Origin: CAVZXS01 sp963779325
Lineage (GTDB): Bacteria > Bacteroidota > Bacteroidia > Chitinophagales > Chitinophagaceae
Assembly: GCA_963779325.1 (NCBI GenBank)
Contig: CAVZXS010000034.1
Location: forward strand, 1 to 64,000
Length of the DNA: 64,000 bases
Direction of reading: 5' to 3'
Under the pieces are notes generated by a model. It saw only the letters and a list, made by a program, of their open reading frames with translations, did not search any database and had not been told where the DNA came from. Shown one piece after another: positions 53,194-61,803 of this stretch. Numbering within the stretch: the first letter of the stretch is position 1; every line of letters starts with the position of its first letter. The position numbers were made by a program, and so were the translations under genes.

Positions 53194-55137
53194 TTATTTT
53201 GTCGAAATATTTTTCAATACCTTATCATCAATTTTAACCGGGTATTTCTCTTTCAACTGCTTAAGAAAATTTTTCTCCAGCTCTTCCTGGTATTCGCTTA
53301 TTACAATTCCTTTCGATTCGGCAAAACTGCGCTGTGTGGGTTGGTTGTAAACATTTATAATATAAGCAAAGGAAGTAGTGTTATCGTTTTTATTCACTGT
53401 TATGTTCGTGAGAGCTCCGGCTTTAGCATTGGCCGGCGTAAGCCCCGGTATTTGATCTGTTTCATAGCGGGTAGAATCCGCAATTATTTTTTCCGATAAT
53501 GCATCCGATAAATTTTTCCACTCAGCAGGCTTTGTTTTTAGTTGGTTATATAAAATTTTAGCAGCCGGTTCGTCGCCGCTCATAAATACAACCGCATCAG
53601 CGCTTCTCTTCCACATATACTTCGCTTTATTTTTATCGTACCAGGCCTGTAAAGCCGCTGAATCCGTTTGCGCTTTGTTCCATATATCCTGCTGCATTAT
53701 TTCAAAAATCAGATTGCCGTCTTTAAATTCATTCATATTATTGCGAAAATCTTCATTAAACTCTTCCAAATGATCTTTATAATAATCCAGCGCTTTGGCG
53801 CGAATAAATTCATTCATTACATCTTTGTATTGCTTCTTACCCGAACCGTCGGATTTAAAACGTGCAGTCTGTGCAAACTCCGTCCAGTTAGCAGCGGTGT
53901 AAATTTTATTCCCCAGTTTAAATAACGATGTGCCGCCGTTAATATTTACCAGCATACCCGTTGGTTTGTAATCCAAAATACTGTCGGTATACATCCAAAG
54001 CATTTCATCTTTGTACTCCTGCTTACTGAATCCCGCTTTTTTAATAACATTATTTGCCAATACATCTTTTGTACTTTCTATTCTCGGGTCTTGTTCCACT
54101 TTTATCCTCAGTTCCTCTCTGTATGCGGTATTTTTTTCGTCGGTCACCATTGGTTTTACAGCCAGCCGTTTTACAATATGTATTCCGTGGGCCGTTTCAA
54201 ATGGCTTGCTTACCGCATTGTTTTTTGTAAGTCCGTAAACGGCATTTTCAAATGCGGCGTCATATTGACCTCTCGAAAAATCAGGAATTATACCATTGTT
54301 AGCCGCGCTTATATAGTCATTGCTTACAGCGGCAGCCAGTTTTCCAAAGTCTTGCCCTTTTAGTATTAATTTGTAAACCGAATCAGCTTTTTTTGCAATT
54401 GCTTTTTTTGCATTGTCATCGCTCTCCGGGGGAAATGCCAATAATATTTGCGCCGCCTGTATTTTACCGATCGCTTTTCTTTCGCCCAAGTTTTTAAAAA
54501 TGATGTAGCCGTTTTTAGTTTTTACCGGTGCAGAAAATTTACCGACGGGTGTATTGTAAATTATATTTTCAAATTCGTAAGGCAACGAGAATACAGTAAT
54601 AAAACCCATATCGCCTTTTGTAGTTTTTACCGATGGGTCTTCAGAAAAACGAATTGCCGCCGCTGAAAAATCGCCTCCTTTTACCAAGAAAGCATGAGCC
54701 TCTTCAATTTTATTTTTTGCTGAAACAGAATCAATCGCCTCCGAAACAATTTTATTGCCTGCATAAATAAAGGCAGTTCGAATTTCTTTTTGACTTCTTT
54801 TAAAAGCCTCCGCTACCAATTTGTTTTTACTTTCCGTATCGGCTAAATAATTATCTATAACCTGGCTGCGCAGGTTTTCTACTTCAGCTTTTACATTGGG
54901 CAGTGTATCATAACCCCTGCTTACAGCTTCCTGAATTTTGAGCTTTGAAGCGATATAGAGATCAAGATACTGTGCTGCGGTCAGTTTATTGCCGGCGTAA
55001 GGGTCGCCGTTGCTTTTTTCATAAGCACGGGTAAAATCTTTTACATCGGCGGTATGATTACCATAGGTAAACAACACTTGCGAGAAACCGATTTTTACAA
55101 AAGAAGCCAGGAGCAGCGCAGCTGTAAATTTTTTCAT
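53194..55137 (-). CDS. Parvulin-type peptidyl-prolyl isomerase (SurA/PpiC-like)
   Basis: 647 residues with signal peptide (FTAALLLASFVKIGFSQ). Two PpiC/parvulin domains at about 115-215 (VKGGDFSAAAIRFSEDPSVK, GDMGFI) and 225-325 (ILKGQDFGKLAAAVSNDYIS, AHGIHIVKRL), flanked by helical SurA-like chaperone segments. Periplasmic folding factor for outer-membrane proteins. The TlpA-like gene is 22 bases upstream on the same strand, so they form an operon of envelope quality-control genes. Confidence 0.9.
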   Translation of the reverse strand: MKKFTAALLLASFVKIGFSQVLFTYGNHTADVKDFTRAYEKSNGDPYAGNKLTAAQYLDLYIASKLKIQEAVSRGYDTLPNVKAEVENLRSQVIDNYLADTESKNKLVAEAFKRSQKEIRTAFIYAGNKIVSEAIDSVSAKNKIEEAHAFLVKGGDFSAAAIRFSEDPSVKTTKGDMGFITVFSLPYEFENIIYNTPVGKFSAPVKTKNGYIIFKNLGERKAIGKIQAAQILLAFPPESDDNAKKAIAKKADSVYKLILKGQDFGKLAAAVSNDYISAANNGIIPDFSRGQYDAAFENAVYGLTKNNAVSKPFETAHGIHIVKRLAVKPMVTDEKNTAYREELRIKVEQDPRIESTKDVLANNVIKKAGFSKQEYKDEMLWMYTDSILDYKPTGMLVNINGGTSLFKLGNKIYTAANWTEFAQTARFKSDGSGKKQYKDVMNEFIRAKALDYYKDHLEEFNEDFRNNMNEFKDGNLIFEIMQQDIWNKAQTDSAALQAWYDKNKAKYMWKRSADAVVFMSGDEPAAKILYNQLKTKPAEWKNLSDALSEKIIADSTRYETDQIPGLTPANAKAGALTNITVNKNDNTTSFAYIINVYNQPTQRSFAESKGIVISEYQEELEKNFLKQLKEKYPVKIDDKVLKNISTK

Positions 55138-55159
55138 AGTATTAATTTTTGGTTGCCGG

Positions 55160-56599
55160 TTATTGCCCTTTCGTTCTGTAATTCATTATCTCTTCCATTT
55201 GCAGATAAGTAAGTTTTTTGGCAATAATCTTTTTGTCTTTATCCAGCAAATATAATGTAGGAAACGTCAATACATCAAACAGCTGCGAATAGCTTGGTAT
55301 ATTGCTTTTAATTCTTTCCTCCTCGGTTTTCTTGGCACAATACACATGGTGCCAGCCCTGCAGTTTATACTCGGCTATAAAATCGGTCCAGTTTTTTTTA
55401 TTGCCGCTTGTTTCTTTGGCCATGGCAAATATTTTTACACCGGCCGCCTTCCATTTTTTTGTATAAATAGAATCGACCGAAGGTAAAGTTTCTTTACAGT
55501 GGCCGCAGGTAGGATCGTAAATAACTACCAATGTATACGGCGCCTGAACGGCATAGAGGGTCACATCTTTGCCCGAGGTATCCGGCAAATTAATTTCGGG
55601 CGACGGTGTACCCGTTATATTGCCCATCATACTGTAAGCTCTGTCGGTAATCGTCTTACTTCCCTTTTCGGTAAGCCAGGGATATGTTTTATTGGCAAAA
55701 TATTTTTGGTATAAATGAACAAACACGGCGTCATCGCTCAGGTATTTCATTTGCATATACCGGTTGGCGAATTTTATCAATAAAAATTTTTGCAGATCAG
55801 GGCTTACCGAGGCGTAGGATAAAAAATAATCTACCTCCTTTATCACCGAATCGGCGTTGGGTATAACCAACTGTTCAAAGTAGCGATCGAGTTTTGTTTC
55901 AAAAAGATTGCCGGGTGTTCGGGCCAACCGTTCGTCAAATAAATAAATACCGTCCCAGTAATGGCTTTTAAAATATTGATACGCATACAAGCTGTCGTAC
56001 TTACCGCCGGGGTGCATGGCGGCAGGCGGTACTATTGGTTCATTTGTCAATCTGAAAATAAGTGACAGGACAGCATCATTATTTTTCTTAAGGAAATCTT
56101 CCCGAAAAGTACGTACAGCTTTGCCCGCATTGGCTACAATATCATTGAGCTTGGCAGAATCTGCTTTGGTTTTTGCATTGGCCAATGCTTTTTTCGCACT
56201 GTCGGAACGCAAACCGTTTTCCTGGCTCAAAAGCTGGTAAGCATTAAAAGATTGATTTTCTTTTGAGTTTTGAAATTTTAATCCTTTGTACTTGGATACT
56301 GTATCGGCTTGTACGGCGAAACGTTGCTCTTTATCAATTATTAATTCAAAATAACCGGTCTTATCCGGGTAACCCAACAAGTAAATACCGCCCGGTAGTT
56401 TTTTTGTTCCCTTAAATACAGCAGTGCTTTTATCATCCAGTTTTACCGAGTCAATTACAGGCAATTGTTTACCATAGTAGTGACCCAAGTATACGTATTG
56501 ATTTTTGAATGGCTTCAGGGTAACCTTCACTTCATAGCCATCCTGTGCTGCTGCGGAGCCGAATAAGAATACAAAAGGTAAAAATTTCAACATTTTCAT
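55160..56599 (-). CDS. TlpA-like thioredoxin-fold protein with DUF4369/DUF5106-like N-terminus
   Basis: About 479 residues from the ATG at 56599. Signal peptide FLPFVFLFGSAAAQ. N-terminal beta domain (DUF4369 type, VTLKPFKNQYVYLGHYYGKQ), a helical middle (DUF5106-like) and a C-terminal thioredoxin fold from about 340: PSPEINLPDTSGKDV, then VVIYDPTCGHCKETLPSVDS with the redox pair CGHC. Periplasmic thiol-disulfide reductase or relay. Co-transcribed with the PPIase gene. Confidence 0.88.
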   Translation of the reverse strand: MKMLKFLPFVFLFGSAAAQDGYEVKVTLKPFKNQYVYLGHYYGKQLPVIDSVKLDDKSTAVFKGTKKLPGGIYLLGYPDKTGYFELIIDKEQRFAVQADTVSKYKGLKFQNSKENQSFNAYQLLSQENGLRSDSAKKALANAKTKADSAKLNDIVANAGKAVRTFREDFLKKNNDAVLSLIFRLTNEPIVPPAAMHPGGKYDSLYAYQYFKSHYWDGIYLFDERLARTPGNLFETKLDRYFEQLVIPNADSVIKEVDYFLSYASVSPDLQKFLLIKFANRYMQMKYLSDDAVFVHLYQKYFANKTYPWLTEKGSKTITDRAYSMMGNITGTPSPEINLPDTSGKDVTLYAVQAPYTLVVIYDPTCGHCKETLPSVDSIYTKKWKAAGVKIFAMAKETSGNKKNWTDFIAEYKLQGWHHVYCAKKTEEERIKSNIPSYSQLFDVLTFPTLYLLDKDKKIIAKKLTYLQMEEIMNYRTKGQ

Positions 56600-56705
56600 T
56601 TGGTAAAAATAATTTTGTAAAGATATGAAAACCAAGTTCAAAAGCTACTATCCGGCAAGCTTTAAGGTTTCTTTAAAACTATCAGCTACTATACGGCAAA
56701 ATACC

Positions 56706-56753
56706 GCCTGCCGGTACGGACGGGCACTCTTTTAAATAGCGATTCGGCATTAG
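56706..56753. repeat. GC-rich palindrome and GCGATTCGG motif
   Basis: GCCTGCCGGTACGGACGGGC resembles the sequence at 63356-63380, and ATAGCGATTCGGCATTA matches the tandem element at 40182-40738. Both lie just before rlmD. Confidence 0.4.
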
Positions 56754-56765
56754 CTTCTTAAACCA

Positions 56766-56773
56766 TAGCTTTG
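56766..56773 (+). promoter_or_regulatory. -7 box of rlmD
   Basis: TAGCTTTG fits TAnnTTTG, ending 4 bases before the GTG start: a near-leaderless layout like the aminotransferase gene. Confidence 0.5.
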
Positions 56774-56777
56774 CCGG

Positions 56778-58214
56778 GTGAAAAAAAAGAAAAACATTGT
56801 AGTAGAGGATATTTTGGTAGAAGATTATGCCGCCGAGGGTAAAAGCATTGCTCGTGTAAACGGAAAAGTAATTTTTATAGCCGGCGCCGTGCCCGGCGAT
56901 CGTGTCAGCGTACGCTTATCAAAAAATAAAAAAGATTGGGCTGAAGGGCAAGCTATTCACTTTCATGAATTCTCAAAAGAAAGAACAACGCCTTTTTGCA
57001 GCCATTTTGGAATTTGCGGCGGATGTCAATGGCAAATGTTGCCGTACAAAAAACAATTGCAGTACAAACAACAGCAGGTGTATGATAACTTACAACGCAT
57101 CGGCAAAGTCGAATTACCCGCTATACTGCCCATCATTGGTGCCGATGAAACAACACATTACCGCAATAAAATTGAATACACTTTCGGTAATAAAAAATAT
57201 TTAACCAAAGAAGAAATAGCTGCCCTCCCGTTTGAAGAAGGGCAAAACAGAGCAGGCGCCTATGCCGGTTTTCATGCAAAGGGATTGTTTGATAAAGTAG
57301 TAGACATTGAAACCTGCCACCTGCAAGCCGAACCAACCAATGCATTGCGATTGGCAGTAAAAGAATTTGGCATCGCCAATGATTTTTCTTTTTATGATAT
57401 ACGAAACCATACAGGGTTTTTAAGAACTATGCAGGTGCGCATTTGCACCACGGGAGAAATAATGGCGAATATTGTAGTGGGAGAAAATGATGAAAAGAAA
57501 ATTAAACAGCTTATGGAATTTGTGTCCGATAAGTTCCCGGCCATTACCGCATTACTTTACACCGTTAATACCAAATGGAATGACAGTCTCTATGATTTGG
57601 AGCCGGTTATTTATAAGGGAAAAGGTTTTGTTATTGAACAACTCTCTACAGGGCCGGGCGGGCGAGATTTTCTTTTTAAAATAGGGCCTGCTTCTTTTTT
57701 TCAAACCAATACTAAACAGGCCGAAAAATTATACCGTGCCGCGAAAGACTTTGCCGAACTTACGGGTAAAGAAACCGTGTACGATTTGTATTGCGGCACC
57801 GGCAGCATTGGTATTTTTGTAAGCGGCATGGCCAATAAAATAATTGGTGTAGAAATGGTGGAGGCCGCCATTAAAGATGCCAAAGAAAATGCGGTGTTAA
57901 ATAATTTATCACATACTTCTTTTTTTGCAGGCGACGTGATTGCGATTTGTAATGACGATTTTTTTAAGCTGCATGGCAAACCTGATGTAATAATAACCGA
58001 TCCGCCCCGCGCCGGCATGCACGAAAAATTAGTACGTAAAATTTTAGATATGGAAGCTCCGACAGTAGTGTATGTGAGCTGCAATCCCGCTACACAGGCA
58101 CGGGACCTGTCTTTGCTTAGCGAGAAATATACGGTTACAAAAATTCAACCGGTAGATATGTTTCCGCATACGCACCATATAGAAAACGTAGTGCAGCTGA
58201 AATTGAAAAAATAA
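56778..58214 (+). CDS. rlmD: 23S rRNA (uracil-C5)-methyltransferase, RlmD type
   Basis: 478 residues from GTG 56778. Methylates U1939-like positions of 23S rRNA. N-terminal TRAM domain (1-60, AAEGKSIARVNGKVIFIAGA), an Fe-S cluster region with Cys near 73-82 (FCSHFGICGGCQWQ), the SAM site VYDLYCGTGSIGIFV and the catalytic Cys in YVSCNPATQARDL. Complete. RlmC/RlmCD have closely similar domains, so the exact uridine is inferred. Confidence 0.92.
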   Translation: MKKKKNIVVEDILVEDYAAEGKSIARVNGKVIFIAGAVPGDRVSVRLSKNKKDWAEGQAIHFHEFSKERTTPFCSHFGICGGCQWQMLPYKKQLQYKQQQVYDNLQRIGKVELPAILPIIGADETTHYRNKIEYTFGNKKYLTKEEIAALPFEEGQNRAGAYAGFHAKGLFDKVVDIETCHLQAEPTNALRLAVKEFGIANDFSFYDIRNHTGFLRTMQVRICTTGEIMANIVVGENDEKKIKQLMEFVSDKFPAITALLYTVNTKWNDSLYDLEPVIYKGKGFVIEQLSTGPGGRDFLFKIGPASFFQTNTKQAEKLYRAAKDFAELTGKETVYDLYCGTGSIGIFVSGMANKIIGVEMVEAAIKDAKENAVLNNLSHTSFFAGDVIAICNDDFFKLHGKPDVIITDPPRAGMHEKLVRKILDMEAPTVVYVSCNPATQARDLSLLSEKYTVTKIQPVDMFPHTHHIENVVQLKLKK

Positions 58215-58266
58215 ATCGAAGTTTTTCTTTCGATTTCGACAATAAAATATCAACTAATTTAGCAGC

Positions 58267-58971
58267 ATGAGTAATTTCAAATTCACCCGTCCCGATAACT
58301 TTCCGCCGATTGTAAAAAACCTGATAATAATTAATGTAATTGTTTACATAGCACAGTTGACGCTGGAAAAGGATTTTCATCTTACTTCTAAAATCGGTTT
58401 ATGGCCCGTTGAATCGCCGCATTTTCAGCCCTACCAGTTTTTTACACATATGTTTGCGCACAGCCCCGGAAGTATTTTTCATATTCTTTTCAATATGTTC
58501 AATCTCTGGATGTTTGGAAAAATTTTGGAAAACGTATGGGGCGCCAAACGATTTTTAATTTTTTATCTCGCTTGCGGTGTTGGCGCGGCCGTTTTACATT
58601 TAATAGTCGGTTATTTTGAGTTTCGCGAAATTGTAGATGCTGCCGCCCAATTAAAACAAGAGGGGCAAACTGAATTAGCTGAAAAATTATTGAATCTGCC
58701 TGTTTATGCCGTAGGCGCCTCCGGTGCGGTAATGGGAATTTTTGTTGCTTTTGGTTATTTATTCCCCAATACCGAACTGATGATAATGCCCATACCCATC
58801 CCCATAAAAGCAAAATGGCTGATGATTGGTTTGGTGGCTATAGACCTGTTTGGCGGTGTTTATAAAGTACAGGGCGATAATATTGCTCACTTTGCCCACT
58901 TGGGCGGGGCCATTACCGGCTTTATACTTGTATTCATTTGGAACAAAACAAACCGAAAGACGTTATATTAA
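58267..58971 (+). CDS. Rhomboid family intramembrane serine protease
   Basis: 234 residues, six TM helices. Catalytic Ser in VGASGAVMGIF and His in AHFAHLGGAITG; the L1 loop region HILFNMFNLWMFGKIL is typical. A loop insert EFREIVDAAAQLKQEGQTEL separates TM segments. Cleaves TM substrates within the membrane; substrate unknown. Begins 52 bases after rlmD. A second rhomboid gene follows 83 bases later. Confidence 0.9.
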   Translation: MSNFKFTRPDNFPPIVKNLIIINVIVYIAQLTLEKDFHLTSKIGLWPVESPHFQPYQFFTHMFAHSPGSIFHILFNMFNLWMFGKILENVWGAKRFLIFYLACGVGAAVLHLIVGYFEFREIVDAAAQLKQEGQTELAEKLLNLPVYAVGASGAVMGIFVAFGYLFPNTELMIMPIPIPIKAKWLMIGLVAIDLFGGVYKVQGDNIAHFAHLGGAITGFILVFIWNKTNRKTLY

Positions 58972-59040
58972 AAGAAGTTAAAAATTTATTTTACCGTCTT
59001 CTTTTCAGATTAGATAATTCCTACTTATGAATTTGTAAGT

Positions 59041-59048
59041 TATTTTTG
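59041..59048 (+). promoter_or_regulatory. -7 box of the second rhomboid gene
   Basis: TATTTTTG, 6 bases before the ATG at 59055. It rules out the in-frame TTG at 59046 as the start. Confidence 0.5.
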
Positions 59049-59054
59049 TACTAC

Positions 59055-59987
59055 ATGGCCTATTACGAACAACAAAATAAACGCCGTTTTTTACTCGGTC
59101 AACAAAACAATGCACTGGTATTGCTTATCAGCATCAACCTGATTATATTTTGCATACTCGCATTTGTTAAGCTTATGTATTTTGTAAATGAGGGAGATAC
59201 CACTTCAGGCATTGTAAAATACAATACGAATTTTTTACAATGGGTTGGCATACCTGCCGATACGCATAAATTACTTGTACGACCCTGGACTGTCTTAACC
59301 CATATGTTTGTACACGACAGGGTATGGCATATCATCGGTAATATGATTTGGCTTTGGGTGTTTGGTTATATTTTCCAGGATTTTACCGGTAACAAAAAAA
59401 TTATTCCCGTATACATTTACGGCGCACTGGCCGGCGCATTGGCATTCATTCTTGCTTATAATTTTTTGCCCGCATTAAAACCCGGTTTATCAGTTGCATC
59501 CGCCATCGGTGCATCGGCGGGTATTATGGCCATTGCCGTTGCCACTACTATGATAGCTCCCGATTTTCGTTTCTTTCCTTTTATTAACGGCGGTATTCCG
59601 CTGTGGGTTATCACCGTAATCTATGTTATAATTGATTTTGCATCGATACCTTACAGCAATCACGGCGGACATATTGCTCACCTGGCCGGTGCGGCCATGG
59701 GTTTTTTGTTTATTTATTTAATGCGTCGCGGCCACGACTGGAGTGAGTGGATGAACAATGCTTACGATTGGGTTAATAATTTATTTAATCCTGATAAACC
59801 CAAAAAAGGAAAAAGTATAAAAGAAGAATTGTTTTATAAATCCACTTCAAAACCTTTTACACGAACACCCAACCTTACACAAAAAAGAATTGATGATATT
59901 CTTGATAAGATAAATCAAAAGGGATTTGACAGCCTGACCCAGGAAGAAAAAGACTTATTGAAAAAAGCGGCTGAGGAAGATGTATAA
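59055..59987 (+). CDS. Rhomboid family protease with C-terminal tail
   Basis: 310 residues. Core motifs: TVLTHMFVHDRVWHIIGNMI, catalytic Ser in IGASAGIMAIA and His in GHIAHLAGAAMGF. After the membrane domain a cytoplasmic tail of about 85 residues (NPDKPKKGKS then RIDDILDKINQKGFDSLTQE) resembles the tail helices seen in many Bacteroidota rhomboids. The tandem pair may have arisen by old duplication, although the two differ in loops and length. Confidence 0.9.
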   Translation: MAYYEQQNKRRFLLGQQNNALVLLISINLIIFCILAFVKLMYFVNEGDTTSGIVKYNTNFLQWVGIPADTHKLLVRPWTVLTHMFVHDRVWHIIGNMIWLWVFGYIFQDFTGNKKIIPVYIYGALAGALAFILAYNFLPALKPGLSVASAIGASAGIMAIAVATTMIAPDFRFFPFINGGIPLWVITVIYVIIDFASIPYSNHGGHIAHLAGAAMGFLFIYLMRRGHDWSEWMNNAYDWVNNLFNPDKPKKGKSIKEELFYKSTSKPFTRTPNLTQKRIDDILDKINQKGFDSLTQEEKDLLKKAAEEDV

Positions 59988-60076
59988 TTGCTGCCTGTAC
60001 GGCGCTTAAAAAATATTTTATCATTCACTATTTATACTTCGTTTCTTTAGTTTACGTTTTATAGGTAAATTGCAAT

Positions 60077-61207
60077 GTGCCAAGTAACATACGCCGTTTA
60101 AGCAAACGCTTTTTTATTATTCTCAATGTAATAACCGCCGTGGTTTTTTTATTATCGTGCCTGGTTCCTTATCTCAACCCGGCACAATGGTGGTTTATCG
60201 CATTCCTCGGGCTTGGCTTTCCCATTACACTTTTACTTGTTATCGCCTTCGCTCTATTCTGGCTTATACTTCACCCCAAATTAGCCCTTATTTCCGTTGT
60301 TGTTTTATTAATCGGTTATAAAAGCATCAGTGTATTTTTTGCTTTTCATACACAACCGCCCGCATTTATTACCGCCAAAGACAGCAATACGCTTCGTGTA
60401 GCTACCTGGAACGTGGCCCGGTTTATTGAATTGAAAAAGAATAAAAACAAAGGTAGTCAGACAAGATTGAAGATGATGGAACAGATTAAGGAACAAAACG
60501 CCGATGTGCTTTGCTTACAGGAATTCTTTCACTCGGATGATAATGCTTATTACCCCAATCTTTATTATATAAGAGATAAATTAAACTACCCGTATTACTA
60601 TTATTCATTCGGCAATGACGGGTACAGGCATTATATCGGCACCGTTATTTTTTCCAGGTTCCCTATTATAGATTCCGGAATGGTTGAATTCCCTCCGCCC
60701 TCATTGCCCGAAGCGGTAATGCATACCGACATAAAATTTAATAATGATACCATAAGAATTTATTCTACCCACTTGCAATCGGTACAGTTCAGAAAAACAG
60801 ATTATGAAAATATTGACGGCATAAAAAAAGCGGATGACAGCCTGCTCCGTCGGTCAAAAACAATACTGTCAAAATTAAAAAGAGGCTTTACCAACCGCGG
60901 CAGGCAGGCTCAAATAGTAAAAAAGGAATTGTATGAAAGCCCTTATCCCAAATTGATGTGCGGCGATTTTAATGATGTACCCAATTCCTATGCTTACTTT
61001 ACCATTCGCGGCAATATGCAGGACGCTTTTTTAAAGAAAGGATATGGTATCGGCCGCACTTTTTCGTCCCTTTCACCTACGCTGCGTATTGATTATATCT
61101 TGGCGGATAATACTTTTAAAATTCTACAGTTTAACCGTATCAAGAATGACTATTCCGATCATTATATGCTGGTAACCGACATGCAACTGAAAAGTGCCAA
61201 GCACTGA
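60077..61207 (+). CDS. Endonuclease/exonuclease/phosphatase family protein, membrane-anchored
   Basis: 376 residues from GTG 60077. Three N-terminal hydrophobic segments (FIILNVITAVVFLLSCLVPY and two more, to about residue 95) anchor an EEP catalytic domain outside: VATWNVARF (Asn), VLCLQEFF (Glu), STHLQSV (His), CGDFNDVPNS (Asp/Asn) and RIDYIL with NDYSDHYML (Asp/His pair). All catalytic residues are seen. Could act on DNA, phospholipid or phosphoesters; not specified. The stop lies inside the target duplication of the MITE that follows. Confidence 0.88.
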   Translation: MPSNIRRLSKRFFIILNVITAVVFLLSCLVPYLNPAQWWFIAFLGLGFPITLLLVIAFALFWLILHPKLALISVVVLLIGYKSISVFFAFHTQPPAFITAKDSNTLRVATWNVARFIELKKNKNKGSQTRLKMMEQIKEQNADVLCLQEFFHSDDNAYYPNLYYIRDKLNYPYYYYSFGNDGYRHYIGTVIFSRFPIIDSGMVEFPPPSLPEAVMHTDIKFNNDTIRIYSTHLQSVQFRKTDYENIDGIKKADDSLLRRSKTILSKLKRGFTNRGRQAQIVKKELYESPYPKLMCGDFNDVPNSYAYFTIRGNMQDAFLKKGYGIGRTFSSLSPTLRIDYILADNTFKILQFNRIKNDYSDHYMLVTDMQLKSAKH

Positions 61208-61212
61208 AATAA

Positions 61213-61616
61213 GGCTAATTCTTTTGTTGAGGTGCTATTAGTATTTTTTCTTGAAAATAGAGGACTCTATCAGCGCCTTGTTCCCGGCCTGTTTGAATAA
61301 TCTCCCTGCTTAGTTGAAGTTTGGCCGGGAACACAGCGCCTTCAGGGTCGTTCAATATCACGAAGCGGCTGCCTCCGGCTATTCTCTTCGGAAAGAAAAA
61401 ACATCTGCGAAGTTTTTGAGTCTGCATGTGCGTTGGCCGTTCCGGCGGCGGGGCATTCGCCGGAACTTGAATTTTTGGTTCTTTTGGTTCAAGCCAAAAG
61501 AACAAAGGGAAAAATATACAACTACATTCAGCGTAGTAAGCAAAAAAAAGAGGGGCTTCAGGCTTCATTAAACAACGGTTTCATAAATGATTTAGCACCT
61601 CAACAAAAGAATTAAC
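61213..61616 (-). mobile_element. MITE-like element with 21-bp terminal inverted repeats and 9-bp target duplication
   Basis: Perfect inverted 21-mers beginning TAATTCTTTTGTTGAGGTGC lie at 61216-61236 and, in complement, at 61594-61614. CTGAAATAA flanks the element on both sides (61204-61212 and 61617-61625), the mark of a staggered insertion. The 404 bp encode no transposase. A 117-codon minus ORF within it resembles the junk frames that recur across Sphingobacteriales genomes. Inserted right at the nuclease stop, upstream of the cysS leader. Confidence 0.85.
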
Positions 61617-61645
61617 CTGAAATAAACATATTTCCTGCAAATAAT

Positions 61646-61653
61646 TATATTTG
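61646..61653 (+). promoter_or_regulatory. -7 box of the cysS leader
   Basis: TATATTTG matches TAnnTTTG and ends 4 bases before the leader-peptide ATG, so the message would be leaderless. No -33 TTG at a proper distance. Confidence 0.5.
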
Positions 61654-61657
61654 CCCC

Positions 61658-61699
61658 ATGTTACTCCGCTCACATATCTTTTGTTGTTGTTTCGCTTAA
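61658..61699 (+). CDS. Cysteine-rich leader peptide of cysS
   Basis: 13 codons: MLLRSHIFCCCFA, with three consecutive TGT codons at 61682-61690 just before the stop. It sits 104 bases before cysS and right behind a -7 box. Runs of the regulatory amino acid near the end of a short ORF are the hallmark of attenuation leaders, and leaderless polycysteine ORFs of this kind control cysteine genes in mycobacteria. Not visible as a gene by length; supported by composition, place and the following hairpin. Confidence 0.65.
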   Translation: MLLRSHIFCCCFA

Positions 61700-61713
61700 A
61701 AGAGGCGATAAAC
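61689..61713 (+). promoter_or_regulatory. Putative attenuator hairpin of cysS
   Basis: GTTT-CGC pairs with GCG-AT-AAAC around a 9-base loop and is followed by TATTTTTG. The 5' arm starts at the last Cys codon, so a ribosome stalled on TGT codons would block the stem. A second stem (AATAGC-CGCA-GCTATT, near 61770-61785) follows. Confidence 0.45.
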
Positions 61714-61803
61714 ACTATTTTTGTCTCACTTTACCAAACATTTCAAATTTATTTTTTATATAAAAGCTAATAGCCGCAGCTATTGGCTAATAGCTAAATA
61801 ATC

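Noticed and set aside
61215..61568. 117-codon minus-strand frame inside the MITE (KIAGGSRFVILNDPEGAV-like segment)
   Set aside because: It spans a terminal inverted repeat, reads palindromes and resembles spurious frames common in repeats of this phylum.
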